From Rhodococcus sp. OK519 (lineage in GTDB: Bacteria; Actinomycetota; Actinomycetes; Mycobacteriales; Mycobacteriaceae), in contig NZ_QAOW01000013.1 in assembly GCF_003051005.1 (NCBI RefSeq), positions 1 to 50,180 of the forward strand: DNA of 50,180 bases. The letters are read 5' to 3'. Below are positions 36,064 to 44,636 of the stretch, in pieces (position 1 is the stretch's first letter; each line of letters begins with the position of its first letter). Position numbers and translations under genes: made by a program. The notes beneath the pieces were generated by a model. The model made no database searches and was not told the origin of the DNA. It saw only the letters and a list, made by a program, of their open reading frames with translations.

Positions 36064-37254
36064 ATGAGTTTCGAATACACGACCGAGGATCGCGACTACT
36101 CGGAGATGGCCAGGCCCGGCCAATCCCGAACGGATCCCGCCGAGCTGGCCCGTCGCCTGCAGGCCTGGCTGCGCACCAAGCTGCCCGCCGACGCCGAACC
36201 CGAGGTCACCGACGTCCAGGTGCCGGCCGCGAACGGCATGTCCAACGAGACGATCCTGTTCGACGCCGTGTGGCACGACGACGGCGAACGACGTCACCAC
36301 TACCTGGTGGCCCGCATCGCGCCGGCGCCGTCGGGGGTGCCGATCTTCCCGTCCTACGACCTGGACCAGCAGTTCGAGGTGATCAAGGCCGTCGGCGCCC
36401 ACTCGCCGGTGCCGGTGCCACGCGTCTACTGGTCCGAGACCTCACCGGACGCACTCGGCGGCGAGTTCTTCGTGATGGAACGCCTCGACGGCGTGGTTCC
36501 GCCGGACGTGATGCCGTACAACTTCGGCGACTCCTGGCTGTTCGCAGGCTCCCCCGCCGACCGCACCCGCCTGCAGGACGCGTCGGTGCGCATCCTGGCC
36601 GATCTCCACGCGATAGCCGCACCCGCGCAACTGTTTCCGAGCCTCGTTCCCGAGGCCGGCGCCGACGAGGTCACCGCGGATGCCGCGCTGCGCGCGCACG
36701 TCGACGGCCAGCGCCGCTACTACGAGTGGGCCACCGCGACCGGTCCCCGCTCACCGCTCATCGAGCGCGGCCTCGCTTGGCTGGACGCCAACTGGCCCAC
36801 CGTCACCGGCCCCGCCGTACTGTGCTGGGGCGATTCGCGGATCGGCAACATCATCTACCGCGACTTCGAACCGGCGGCAGTGCTCGACTGGGAGATGGCC
36901 ACCCTCGGCCCCCGCGAGATGGACCTGGCCTGGATGATCTTCATCCACAGGTTCTTCGAGGACCTGGCCACGATGGCCGGACTTCCGGGACTGCCCGACT
37001 TCCTGCGCCGCGACGACGTCGCGGGCACGTACCGTGACCTCACCGGACACGAGGCTCGCGACCTCGACTTCTACACGCTGTATGCCGCCTTGCGGCACGC
37101 AATCATCATGTTCCGCGTGCAGAGTCGCGCAGTCGCGTTCGGCCAGGCCGAGGCGCCCGCGGATCCGGACGACATGATCCTGCACCGGAAGACGCTCGAG
37201 GAGATGCTCGACGGCGTCTACTGGGACCGCATCGACAGCGAAGGAGCGGCGTGA
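36064..37254 (+). CDS. Phosphotransferase-family protein (APH/ACAD10-like kinase fold)
   Basis: 396 residues of the aminoglycoside-phosphotransferase-like family. The catalytic loop reads LCWGDSRIGNII, where the usual His before Gly-Asp is Trp, and the DFG-equivalent is VLDWEMATLGP. Related actinobacterial and ACAD10-type proteins are thought to phosphorylate hydroxylated acyl-CoAs or alcohols; the substrate here is unknown. GAAGGG precedes the ATG at 36064. The stop overlaps the next start as TGATG. Confidence 0.82.
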   Translation: MSFEYTTEDRDYSEMARPGQSRTDPAELARRLQAWLRTKLPADAEPEVTDVQVPAANGMSNETILFDAVWHDDGERRHHYLVARIAPAPSGVPIFPSYDLDQQFEVIKAVGAHSPVPVPRVYWSETSPDALGGEFFVMERLDGVVPPDVMPYNFGDSWLFAGSPADRTRLQDASVRILADLHAIAAPAQLFPSLVPEAGADEVTADAALRAHVDGQRRYYEWATATGPRSPLIERGLAWLDANWPTVTGPAVLCWGDSRIGNIIYRDFEPAAVLDWEMATLGPREMDLAWMIFIHRFFEDLATMAGLPGLPDFLRRDDVAGTYRDLTGHEARDLDFYTLYAALRHAIIMFRVQSRAVAFGQAEAPADPDDMILHRKTLEEMLDGVYWDRIDSEGAA

Positions 37255-38414
37255 TGCTTTCACCCATGGACGACTACCCGGTGCACCAGATCGCCGAACC
37301 GATCCGTCACGTCGGCACGTCCGACCGTAATTTCTACGACCGCTACTACTTCAACTGTCACCCCGGCCTCGATTACGACGGCGAACCACTGTTCCTCATC
37401 GTCGGGCTCGGTCAGTATCCGAATCTCGGTGTGACGGACGGGTTCGCGGTACTGCGACGCGGAAACGACCACATCGTGGCCCGGGCGTCCAAGGCGCTCG
37501 GCTCCGACCGCATGGACGTCACGGTGGGGCCGCTACGGCTCGAGGTGCTCGAGGGCCTGCACCGTCTGCGTGTGGTGCTCGAGCCCACCCCCGAGGCGCC
37601 GGACCTCTCCTTCGACCTGACGTTCGAGTCGGACGTGCCGGCGTCGCTGGAGGCCAGACACTTCCACCGTCAGCTCGAGCGGGTCACGTTCGACACGCAG
37701 CGCTTCGTGCAGACCGGACGCTGGGCCGGAACCCTCACTGTGGATGGCGAGATCATCGAGGTGACCCCGGATACGTGGCGCGGCAACCGCGATCGCTCGT
37801 GGGGCGTGCGGCCGGTGGGTGAGGCGGAACCGCCCGGGCGCCGGGCCGATCCGTCGATCGCGGGTGAGCAGAACTTCTTCTGGATCTACTCGATCATGCA
37901 GTTCGAGGAGTTCTCGATCGTCGCGATCATGCAGGAGGACCGGCAGGGTCGCCGCGTCGTACAGGACGCGACCCGCATCTGGGCCGACCGGACGCGTGAG
38001 CCGGAATGGCTGGGCCGTCCGGAACACGACCTCACGTTCATCCCGGGGGGACGCGAGGTGGCGGCGGCCACGCTGACGTTCCACCGCCCGCAGGGCTACG
38101 GGAAGCCGGACCAGATCCTCACCGTTGCTTGTGAACCCGTCCTACCCCACTACCTCGGCGTGGGCACCGGCTACGGGCTGGAACAGGACTGGCGGCACGG
38201 CATGTGGCAGGGCGAACTCGTGGTCCAGGGCGTGCGCGAGAAGGTCGCAGACATCGAACCGTGGAAGAAGATGTTCTGTCCGGTCGACAATCTCGCTCGA
38301 TTCACCCTCACCGAGAACGGCGAGCAGACCGTGGGCTCAGGCCTGTTCGAGGTCGCGATCATCGGGCCGTGCGATCGATACGGCTTCACCGGAATGGCTG
38401 ACGTCGCGAACTGA
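37254..38414 (+). CDS. Conserved protein of unknown function, coupled to the phosphotransferase
   Basis: 386 residues, soluble, beta-rich. A distinctive central stretch is WRGNRDRSWGVRP, followed by GEQNFFWIYSIMQFEEFSIVAIMQED. The RDxSWGxR pattern resembles the AttH/CrtC lipocalin-like group, but I cannot assign it. It starts on the last base of the phosphotransferase stop and so is probably made together with it as a functional pair. Confidence 0.65.
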   Translation: MLSPMDDYPVHQIAEPIRHVGTSDRNFYDRYYFNCHPGLDYDGEPLFLIVGLGQYPNLGVTDGFAVLRRGNDHIVARASKALGSDRMDVTVGPLRLEVLEGLHRLRVVLEPTPEAPDLSFDLTFESDVPASLEARHFHRQLERVTFDTQRFVQTGRWAGTLTVDGEIIEVTPDTWRGNRDRSWGVRPVGEAEPPGRRADPSIAGEQNFFWIYSIMQFEEFSIVAIMQEDRQGRRVVQDATRIWADRTREPEWLGRPEHDLTFIPGGREVAAATLTFHRPQGYGKPDQILTVACEPVLPHYLGVGTGYGLEQDWRHGMWQGELVVQGVREKVADIEPWKKMFCPVDNLARFTLTENGEQTVGSGLFEVAIIGPCDRYGFTGMADVAN

Positions 38415-38442
38415 TTCACCCCACCCCCCGAAAGGACCCACA

Positions 38443-39390
38443 ATGCGGATCGGTTCTTCACGAATGCTTGTGCGGACGGCAAGTTCCGCCACCACCGTTC
38501 TCCTCGCCGGTGGGCTGTTGTTCGCCGGGACGGGCGCCGCAACCGCACTCGATTTCGGCTCGCTCGCCACCGGTTCGTCCGGCTCCCTCGGCACCGGCTC
38601 CTCCAGCACACCAATCGATCCGACGGATCGTCTCGCCTCGATCGCGAACTTTCGCGACGTCGGCGGCAACGAGGGACACGGCTATGCAATCGGCTTCGGA
38701 CAGCACCTGAAGCGCGGCGTCGTCTACCGGGCCAACGCCCTCTCGTCCGCCACTGACGCCGACCTGCAGACGCTCACCGATCTCGGCCTGATCTCCGTCC
38801 TCGACATGCGCGGCCAATCGGAGATCGACAACCCGTTCGTCGGTGGCCCCGACAAGATCCCGGCGGGCGCCGACTACAGCCATATCCCCATCGAGTTCGG
38901 GGATCTGGTCCAACTGGCGCAGACCATCCAGTCACCCGAGCAGGGCCGCCAGTACATGGTGGACGCGAACCGCAGCTTTGTGACAGACCCCCTCAAGCGA
39001 GCCGCATTCAAGCAGGTACTCACCGACATCGCGGACGCCCCCGGCCCGGCGGTGTTCCACTGCTCGGCAGGTAAGGACCGCACCGGATGGGTCGCGGCGC
39101 TGCTGCAGCAGATCGGCGGCGCGTCTGCCGACACCGTCATGGCGGACTACCTGCTCAGCAACGACTACCTGGCGGGGGTGAACGCGCGGACGCTCGCACA
39201 GATCAGCGGCGCCCTCGGTGAACAGGCCGCGCTCAACCTGACACCCGTTCTCGGTGTCGACGCGAGCTACCTCGAGGCCGGGCTCGCGCAGATCCGCGCC
39301 GACTATGGCAATGTCCTCGGCTACCTGACCGACGGGCTGGGTCTCGATACCGGGACGCTCGCGAAGTTGGCGATCAAGATGCGGGCCTGA
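38443..39390 (+). CDS. Secreted PtpB-like tyrosine/lipid phosphatase
   Basis: 315 residues with a signal peptide (hydrophobic 14-33, cleavage near ATALD). The phosphatase domain starts LASIANFRDVGG and has the P-loop HCSAGKDR at 206-213 (nucleophile Cys207, Arg213), followed by TGW. This is the HCxxGKDR form of Mycobacterium tuberculosis PtpB, a triple-specificity phosphatase exported into host cells. Whether this one acts on protein or phosphoinositides, and where, is open. AAAGGA lies upstream of the ATG. Confidence 0.88.
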   Translation: MRIGSSRMLVRTASSATTVLLAGGLLFAGTGAATALDFGSLATGSSGSLGTGSSSTPIDPTDRLASIANFRDVGGNEGHGYAIGFGQHLKRGVVYRANALSSATDADLQTLTDLGLISVLDMRGQSEIDNPFVGGPDKIPAGADYSHIPIEFGDLVQLAQTIQSPEQGRQYMVDANRSFVTDPLKRAAFKQVLTDIADAPGPAVFHCSAGKDRTGWVAALLQQIGGASADTVMADYLLSNDYLAGVNARTLAQISGALGEQAALNLTPVLGVDASYLEAGLAQIRADYGNVLGYLTDGLGLDTGTLAKLAIKMRA

Positions 39391-39406
39391 GCTCGACAGA
39401 ACTTTC

Positions 39407-39450
39407 GGAGCTCGGCCGGTCCTGCCCCCGATCGGGACCGGCCGGGCTCC
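39407..39450 (+). terminator. Strong terminator hairpin after the phosphatase
   Basis: GGAGC-T-CGGCCGGTCC at 39407-39422 pairs with GGACCGGCCG-G-GCTCC at 39435-39450, a 16-bp stem with one G-T pair and a 12-base loop. Confidence 0.75.
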
Positions 39451-39659
39451 GATTCATCTCAACGACCGACCAGAGCGCGGCGGCGCACCAGGACGGCCGT
39501 GAGCACGGCGAGCGCCGCGACCGGGGCAGGGCAGCGAGGGCCGAACCGGCCCGGTCGATGATCATCACCCGGCCGAACCTATCCGCGCCGGGCCATATCG
39601 GCGGTAGCGTCGTGCTGCGACACGATCGAGCACGTACCGGCGAACCTCAGGAGTATCCC

Positions 39660-40067
39660 GTGGCCTCTCGTCTCAACCCGTACATCAGCTTTCCCGGCAC
39701 CGCGCGCGACGCGATGGAGTTCTACAAGGGCGTGTTCGGCGGCACCCTGAACATGAGCACGTTCGGCGAGTTCGGCGCGCCCGCCCCCGAGGACCAGATC
39801 ATGCACGGCATGCTCGAGACCGGCAGCGGCTTCACGATCATGGGTGCGGACATCCCGCCCGGTATGGAACGCACGCCCGGCACCGACATGGCGGTCAGCC
39901 TCAGCGGCGACGACGCCGACGAACTGCGCGGCTACTGGACCGCGTTGTCCGGTTCCGGAACCGTCGACGTGCCCCTGGAGAAGCAGATGTGGGGCGACAC
40001 GTTCGGAGCGTGCACCGACCGTTTCGGCGTCTCGTGGATGGTGAACATCACGGAACCGGCGTCCTGA
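39660..40067 (+). CDS. VOC/PhnB-like (glyoxalase-fold) protein
   Basis: 135 residues: LNPYISFPGTARDAMEFYKGVFGG at the start and FGACTDRFGVSWMVNI at the end, the PhnB/3-demethylubiquinone-methyltransferase-like VOC pattern. Such small proteins bind metals or small molecules; function unknown. The GTG at 39660 has AGGAG 6 bases upstream. Confidence 0.85.
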   Translation: MASRLNPYISFPGTARDAMEFYKGVFGGTLNMSTFGEFGAPAPEDQIMHGMLETGSGFTIMGADIPPGMERTPGTDMAVSLSGDDADELRGYWTALSGSGTVDVPLEKQMWGDTFGACTDRFGVSWMVNITEPAS

Positions 40068-40159
40068 CTGCGACAACGGCCCAGGTGAGTTGCCATTGCC
40101 TGCATTCATGACCACACTCGCCTTTGCCCTAGACGACAGAGCGTGATCAGGAAGGTCCC

Positions 40160-40894
40160 ATGGACAGCAGCTCGCCGAAGACGACCATCGTTGTGCCCAC
40201 GTACAACGAGCGCGACAATCTGCCGAAGCTCGTCGAGCTGCTGGCGGCGCTGGAGGTCCCGGACCTGCACCTGCTCGTGGTCGACGACAACTCCCCCGAC
40301 GGCACGGGTGAGATCGCGGAGAAGCTCGCGATCGATGCCACGTTCCCCATCGGGGTGCTGCACCGCACCGAGAAGGACGGCCTGGGGCGCGCCTACGTCG
40401 CCGGGATGACCCGTGCGCTCGCGGAGGGCGCAGACATCGTCGTGCAGATGGACGCCGACCTGTCGCACCCGGCCCACGTCATCCCCACCATGATCCGCAC
40501 CCTCACGACCACCGACGCGGCTGTCGTCCTCGGCTCGCGGTACGTCCCGGGCGGCGCCGTGGCGAGCGACTGGCCGTGGCACCGCAAGGCGCTCTCCGCG
40601 TGGGCCAACTTCTACGTCAACGCGATCCTGCGCCTCGGCGTCAAAGACGCGACCGCCGGCTTCAAGGCGTGGCACGCCCGCACCCTCGAGGCCATCGACG
40701 TCGCGTCGATCCACAGCAACGGCTACTCGTTCCAGGTGGAGATGAACTACCGGACCACCAGCCGCGGCATGCGGATCGCGGAGGTCCCGATCCGGTTCGA
40801 GGAGCGCATCGAGGGCGTCTCGAAGATGAGCCTCGGTGTGCAGCTCGAGTCGGCACTCGTGCCGTGGAAGCTTCGATTCGGCAAGAAGCGCTGA
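40160..40894 (+). CDS. ppm1: Polyprenol-monophosphomannose synthase (GT2, Ppm1 catalytic domain)
   Basis: 244 residues of the GT2 DPM1-like family: TTIVVPTYNERDNLPKLV, VDDNSPDGTGE, the metal-binding QMDADLSHP, GSRYVPGG and DATAGFKAWHARTLEAID. It transfers mannose from GDP-mannose to polyprenyl phosphate at the inner membrane; the product feeds lipomannan, lipoarabinomannan and protein mannosylation. In M. tuberculosis this domain is fused to an Lnt domain; here it stands alone. Confidence 0.9.
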   Translation: MDSSSPKTTIVVPTYNERDNLPKLVELLAALEVPDLHLLVVDDNSPDGTGEIAEKLAIDATFPIGVLHRTEKDGLGRAYVAGMTRALAEGADIVVQMDADLSHPAHVIPTMIRTLTTTDAAVVLGSRYVPGGAVASDWPWHRKALSAWANFYVNAILRLGVKDATAGFKAWHARTLEAIDVASIHSNGYSFQVEMNYRTTSRGMRIAEVPIRFEERIEGVSKMSLGVQLESALVPWKLRFGKKR

Positions 40895-40904
40895 TCGGGG
40901 TCGA

Positions 40905-40925
40905 TTTCACCCGATCCGGGTGAAA
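40905..40925 (+). terminator. Hairpin after the mannosyltransferase gene
   Basis: TTTCACCC at 40905-40912 and GGGTGAAA at 40918-40925, 8-bp perfect stem with a 5-base loop. Confidence 0.6.
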
Positions 40926-41002
40926 GAGCCGACGGGGCCGTGCCGATAGCGTGGCGGTGACGAACGATCCACCGTCGTCGACGTCGACACGAAGGGGTTC
41001 GT

Positions 41003-41404
41003 ATGAGCTTCCCGCGCACGTCTGTCACCGTGGCCGCGCTGGCCGGCGCCGCGTGCCTGGCCTTCGCGCCCAGCGCCGCCGCGGCAACGACGTACCAGGT
41101 GACCGTGGTGCCGCCGATCGGCACCGTCTTCAGCAGCACGATCACGACACTCGCGGTGGTCGTGTCCCCCGCCCCGGGGGGCGCCGACGCCACCACCCCT
41201 GCGGTCCTGGACATCACCGAACCCGACGGCGACACGACCACCCTCACCGTTCCGCTGACACTCGGCGGCGCGACCCAGGCCATCCGGGTCCACGAGGCGG
41301 GCCGCTACACGGTGGTCGCCACATTCGCCCCGCCGACGAGCGAACCCGCCACCAGCACCATGCTGTTCGACGTGACACCGTCGCCGTTCGGTAGCGCGTC
41401 CTGA
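41003..41404 (+). CDS. Small secreted protein of unknown function
   Basis: 133 residues with a clear signal peptide (VAALAGAACLAFAPSAAAA). The mature part is Thr/Val/Pro-rich and beta-strand-like, ending VVATFAPPTSEPATSTMLFDVTP, resembling a single Ig-like domain. GAAGGGG precedes the ATG. Confidence 0.72.
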   Translation: MSFPRTSVTVAALAGAACLAFAPSAAAATTYQVTVVPPIGTVFSSTITTLAVVVSPAPGGADATTPAVLDITEPDGDTTTLTVPLTLGGATQAIRVHEAGRYTVVATFAPPTSEPATSTMLFDVTPSPFGSAS

Positions 41405-41495
41405 GCCAATTGGACTGCAGTGCAATGATTTGTGGGTCGATTCGTCTGCCGGAAACGCGGCTAATGCGCCAGCGGGGCGTTTACTGTCGCGAGGT

Positions 41496-41999
41496 ATGAA
41501 CTCCTCTCGGCTGTGGCCGACGCTCATTGTTGCAGCCGCCGCGATGGTGGCGGCCGGGTGCTCGTCCGCTGACCCGGCGGCGGAATCTTCAGCAAGTGAA
41601 GCGGTATCGGTGACCGTCGAGCCGGTCGCAGAATCAGACGGATGTGCCGCCGCACCGACGCTGCAGGACGCTCTGTACGGGCGCGACTGGCTTGACGCCT
41701 ACAGACTGGACTCCTCCGCGGTTGCAACCCTTCGGCGGTGCCACTACTCGAGCACCGCGCAGGACCGAATCGACCTCGTGCCGCCGTCATCGGCCATCAC
41801 CGACGGTGTCGAGGTGCAGCGGATCATCCTCTCGCTCCCTGAGTCGACCGACGTCGGCCACCGCTGCGGCCCTGGTGGAGACTTCGTCTACAACTTCGAC
41901 GAGTACACCGTGCTCGACCAGTCCGAAACACCAGTCGCGGCATTCCAGATCAGCGAGAACGGCCCCTGCGGGATCAACAACGTGGTCCCTTCCAAGTGA
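41496..41999 (+). CDS. Lipoprotein of unknown function
   Basis: 167 residues with a lipoprotein signal (VAAAAMVAAGCSS; lipid-linked Cys22). Four further cysteines (DGCAAAP, RRCHYS, HRCGPGG, GPCGIN) may form two disulfides. No family recognised. GAGG lies too close to the ATG to be a good ribosome site; TACTGT upstream suggests a very short leader. Confidence 0.68.
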   Translation: MNSSRLWPTLIVAAAAMVAAGCSSADPAAESSASEAVSVTVEPVAESDGCAAAPTLQDALYGRDWLDAYRLDSSAVATLRRCHYSSTAQDRIDLVPPSSAITDGVEVQRIILSLPESTDVGHRCGPGGDFVYNFDEYTVLDQSETPVAAFQISENGPCGINNVVPSK

Positions 42000-42012
42000 T
42001 GCCGTGGCAGGT

Positions 42013-43212
42013 CTAACCGGATCCCGTTCGATCGCCGAGGCGATAGGCCCTGCGCGCGTTTCCCTCGGCGATCATCCGCGCGACCCTGATCGCATCCGAT
42101 TCCGTCCATTGATCCTGAGCAACCACGGTTTCCAGATACTCGGACAGCGCTTGCCGAAACACTTGCGCGCCGACGTGGAACAACTCGGGCAGTCCGTATC
42201 CGTCGGTGGAGAACAGCACCGAGCCGAAAGGGGCCAGCTCGAGCAGTTCCCCGAGAATCCGTGCTGCACCGGCAGTCCCGACGTTGTGTAGCGAAAGACC
42301 GACGTCGACGAACACATGGTCGAACACCTGCGCCAGGTAGCCGGCGTGGCGATGGAACGGGTAGTTGTGCAGCAGCATGATCGGGACGTTCAGGGCCGCC
42401 GTCGCGCGTAGCAGCGGCATCAGCAGGAGCGGATCGGCGCGGGCGAGGTCGATGTCGGCATCGCCGTAGCCCACATGAAACTGGATCGGCACTCGCGTGT
42501 CGAGGGCCGTCCAGATCAGGAACCGGGTGAGAGTCTCGTCGACCATTCGGGGCGGTAGACCACGCTCGATGTCCGACGCCCACCGCACCGACGCGGTGAA
42601 AACCGCAGCATCCGAAGGATGTTCGGGAGCGAGGTCCAGCCCCACCCGGTAGGCGGCGACGGTCTTGAACGCCACGGCCGTCCGGGCGGCCCGCTTCACC
42701 TGTTCACGGCACCGATCGGCGAAGTCCCGCGGACCGTGTTCGATCATCACTTGTTCGGCCAGCGCCTCGAGGCGGACCACCTCGTGCGCAGTGGCCCCAG
42801 TGCACGCCGCCAGTTCCTCGGGTGTGGTCGAGTGTTCCGGTGAAAAGCCCGTGTCGACGAGATACTCGGTCACGCCGGTCGAGCGCAGCAGCAGACGATT
42901 CACCTCGTCGGGGCCCAACTCCGCTCGGCGCGCGAGATAGGTGTCGGGGTCGGCGTGCGGCTCGAGGCCCAGCACCGGCGCGCACAGCCTGCGCACTGCA
43001 AACCCGATCTGGGTGTCGAAGAGGCTGCCGTGCCACGGTCCGGGGCCGTCGGCCTCGCACAGCAGCGACTCGAACTCGGGGCGAGTGAGCGGCGTGCGCA
43101 CGATCCCGTGGCAGTGATGGTCGACGAGCGGGACAGCTCCGACCAGCGCCGCAATCCGGTCTCCACCGTGATTTCCGCGCGTATCGTCTCGGAATGGCGC
43201 CATCAGTGTCAT
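42013..43212 (-). CDS. Amidohydrolase (FluG N-terminal-like)
   Basis: 399 residues of the amidohydrolase-2 superfamily: metal-binding VDHHCHG near the start, QFHVGYGDAD, LHNYPFHRHAGYLA and the acidic STDGYGLPE near the end. It probably hydrolyses an amide or decarboxylates. It diverges by only 36 bases from a glutamine-synthetase-like gene. In fungal FluG these two domains are one protein, so a joint pathway, such as making and breaking a gamma-glutamyl amide, is inferred. The inner ATG at 43203 is an alternative start. Confidence 0.8.
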   Translation of the reverse strand: MTLMAPFRDDTRGNHGGDRIAALVGAVPLVDHHCHGIVRTPLTRPEFESLLCEADGPGPWHGSLFDTQIGFAVRRLCAPVLGLEPHADPDTYLARRAELGPDEVNRLLLRSTGVTEYLVDTGFSPEHSTTPEELAACTGATAHEVVRLEALAEQVMIEHGPRDFADRCREQVKRAARTAVAFKTVAAYRVGLDLAPEHPSDAAVFTASVRWASDIERGLPPRMVDETLTRFLIWTALDTRVPIQFHVGYGDADIDLARADPLLLMPLLRATAALNVPIMLLHNYPFHRHAGYLAQVFDHVFVDVGLSLHNVGTAGAARILGELLELAPFGSVLFSTDGYGLPELFHVGAQVFRQALSEYLETVVAQDQWTESDAIRVARMIAEGNARRAYRLGDRTGSG

Positions 43213-43248
43213 TGTGCCGCCGATCGGGCCCGGTGCGAGGGGAATGCG

Positions 43249-44622
43249 ATGGATCGACACGAACGTGACCGCAGGGCCCTCGAGGCCGCGCGGCTGACCC
43301 GGCAACTAACGGGGCGCGGTGTCGTGGGCGTCGCCCTCGTCTGGGTGGACAACAGCGGCGTCAGCCGGACCAAGGCCGTTCCGGTAGAGCGGTTCGAACG
43401 GGCCGCGACGTGGGGCGTGGGCGCCTCCCCCGTGTTCGACGCGTTCACCCCCGACGACACCATCGTCGCCGGCCGGTATGCGGGCGGCCCCGTCGGCGAT
43501 CTGCGACTGCTCCCGGACCTCGATCGGGTCACGGTGCTGACCGCACTGCCGGGATGGGCGTGGGCGCCCGTCGACCGGTACACGCAGGACGGCGACCTGC
43601 ATCCGCAGGACTCCCGCGGACTGCTGCGTCGTGCCGTCACGCAACTCGCCGAGGACGACCTGACGGCGAAGGCCGCGTTCGAGATCGAATGGGTGATCGG
43701 ACGCGACGAGGACGACTTCGTGCCGGGCGCCCGCGGCCCCGCCTACGGGTTCACCCGATTCACGGAGCAGTCGGGCTACCTGGCCGACGTGTTGTCGGCT
43801 CTGCGTGACCAGGACGTCCGGGTGGAACAGATCCATCCAGAGTATGCGGCCGGCCAGTTCGAGGTGTCGGTGGCGGCGGAGGATCCGCTCGGCGCTGCGG
43901 ACACGTCCGTACTGGTGCGCGAGACGATCCGAGCGGTCAGCATGCGGCACGGGCTGCGAGCGTCGTTTTCCCCCATGGTCGTTGCCGGCGGTGTCGGGAA
44001 CGGCGGCCACGTACACCTGTCGCTGTGGCGGGAGGGAATCAATCTCCACAGCGGAGGAGACGGGCCGTGCGGGATCACCGATACCGCCGAGTCTTTCGCG
44101 GCGGGAGTGCTGGAGCGACTGCCCGCGCTCCTGGCCGTCGGGGCGCCGTCGGCCGCCAGCTACCTGCGCCTGGTGCCGGGCGCGTGGGCGGCCCCCTTCC
44201 AAGCCGTAGGGTACGAGAACCGTGAGGCCGCAGTGCGTTTGATCACCGGCAGCCTCGGCGACGAGAGCTGTTCCGCGAACCTCGAGGTGAAGGTGCTCGA
44301 CCAGTCGGCCAACCCGTACCAGTGCCTCGCGAGCCTGCTGTTCGCCGGAATGTGGGGTGTTCGGGCAGGTCTGCGACTGCCTGAGTTGGTGGATGTCGAT
44401 CCGGCAACACTGTCGGAAGAGGAACGCCTTCGCCGCGGAATCCGGCGCCTACCCGCATCGCTCACGGAGGCGACCGACGCGTTCGAGGCCGACGGGGTGC
44501 TCACACACGCATTCGGCAGCGAGCTCGCGGCCACTATCGTCGACGTCCGCCGCGCCGAGATCGCACGGTTCGCGGACGCGACCGACGAGGACATCGCCGC
44601 GGCGCTGCGGTGGGCGTTCTGA
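43249..44622 (+). CDS. Glutamine-synthetase-like ligase (GlnA3/GlnA4/FluG C-terminal type)
   Basis: 457 residues with GS-fold motifs: VWVDNSGVSRTKAVP in the beta-grasp, QIHPEYAAGQFEVSVAAEDPL, NGGHVHLSLW, SYLRLVPGAWAAPFQAVGYENREAAVRL and LEVKVLDQSANPY. These non-canonical members ligate glutamate to amines such as polyamines or ethanolamine rather than ammonia. GAGGGG precedes the ATG at 43249. A true nitrogen-assimilating GlnA is unlikely given the divergent motifs. Confidence 0.85.
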   Translation: MDRHERDRRALEAARLTRQLTGRGVVGVALVWVDNSGVSRTKAVPVERFERAATWGVGASPVFDAFTPDDTIVAGRYAGGPVGDLRLLPDLDRVTVLTALPGWAWAPVDRYTQDGDLHPQDSRGLLRRAVTQLAEDDLTAKAAFEIEWVIGRDEDDFVPGARGPAYGFTRFTEQSGYLADVLSALRDQDVRVEQIHPEYAAGQFEVSVAAEDPLGAADTSVLVRETIRAVSMRHGLRASFSPMVVAGGVGNGGHVHLSLWREGINLHSGGDGPCGITDTAESFAAGVLERLPALLAVGAPSAASYLRLVPGAWAAPFQAVGYENREAAVRLITGSLGDESCSANLEVKVLDQSANPYQCLASLLFAGMWGVRAGLRLPELVDVDPATLSEEERLRRGIRRLPASLTEATDAFEADGVLTHAFGSELAATIVDVRRAEIARFADATDEDIAAALRWAF

Positions 44623-44633
44623 GGAACGCCCAC
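44610..44633. terminator. Hairpin over the stop codon of the glutamine-synthetase-like gene
   Basis: GTGGGCGTTC at 44610-44619 pairs with GAACGCCCAC at 44624-44633, with loop TGAG containing the stop. It also lies 4 bases past the end of the convergent membrane-protein gene, so it can serve both. Confidence 0.65.
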
Positions 44634-44636
44634 CGA

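Noticed and set aside
39467-39568. Small minus-strand frame that would give a membrane-like peptide ending LAVLTAVLVRRRALVGR after one base shift
   Set aside because: No single open frame, no ribosome site and no recognisable family; at most a decayed small gene.
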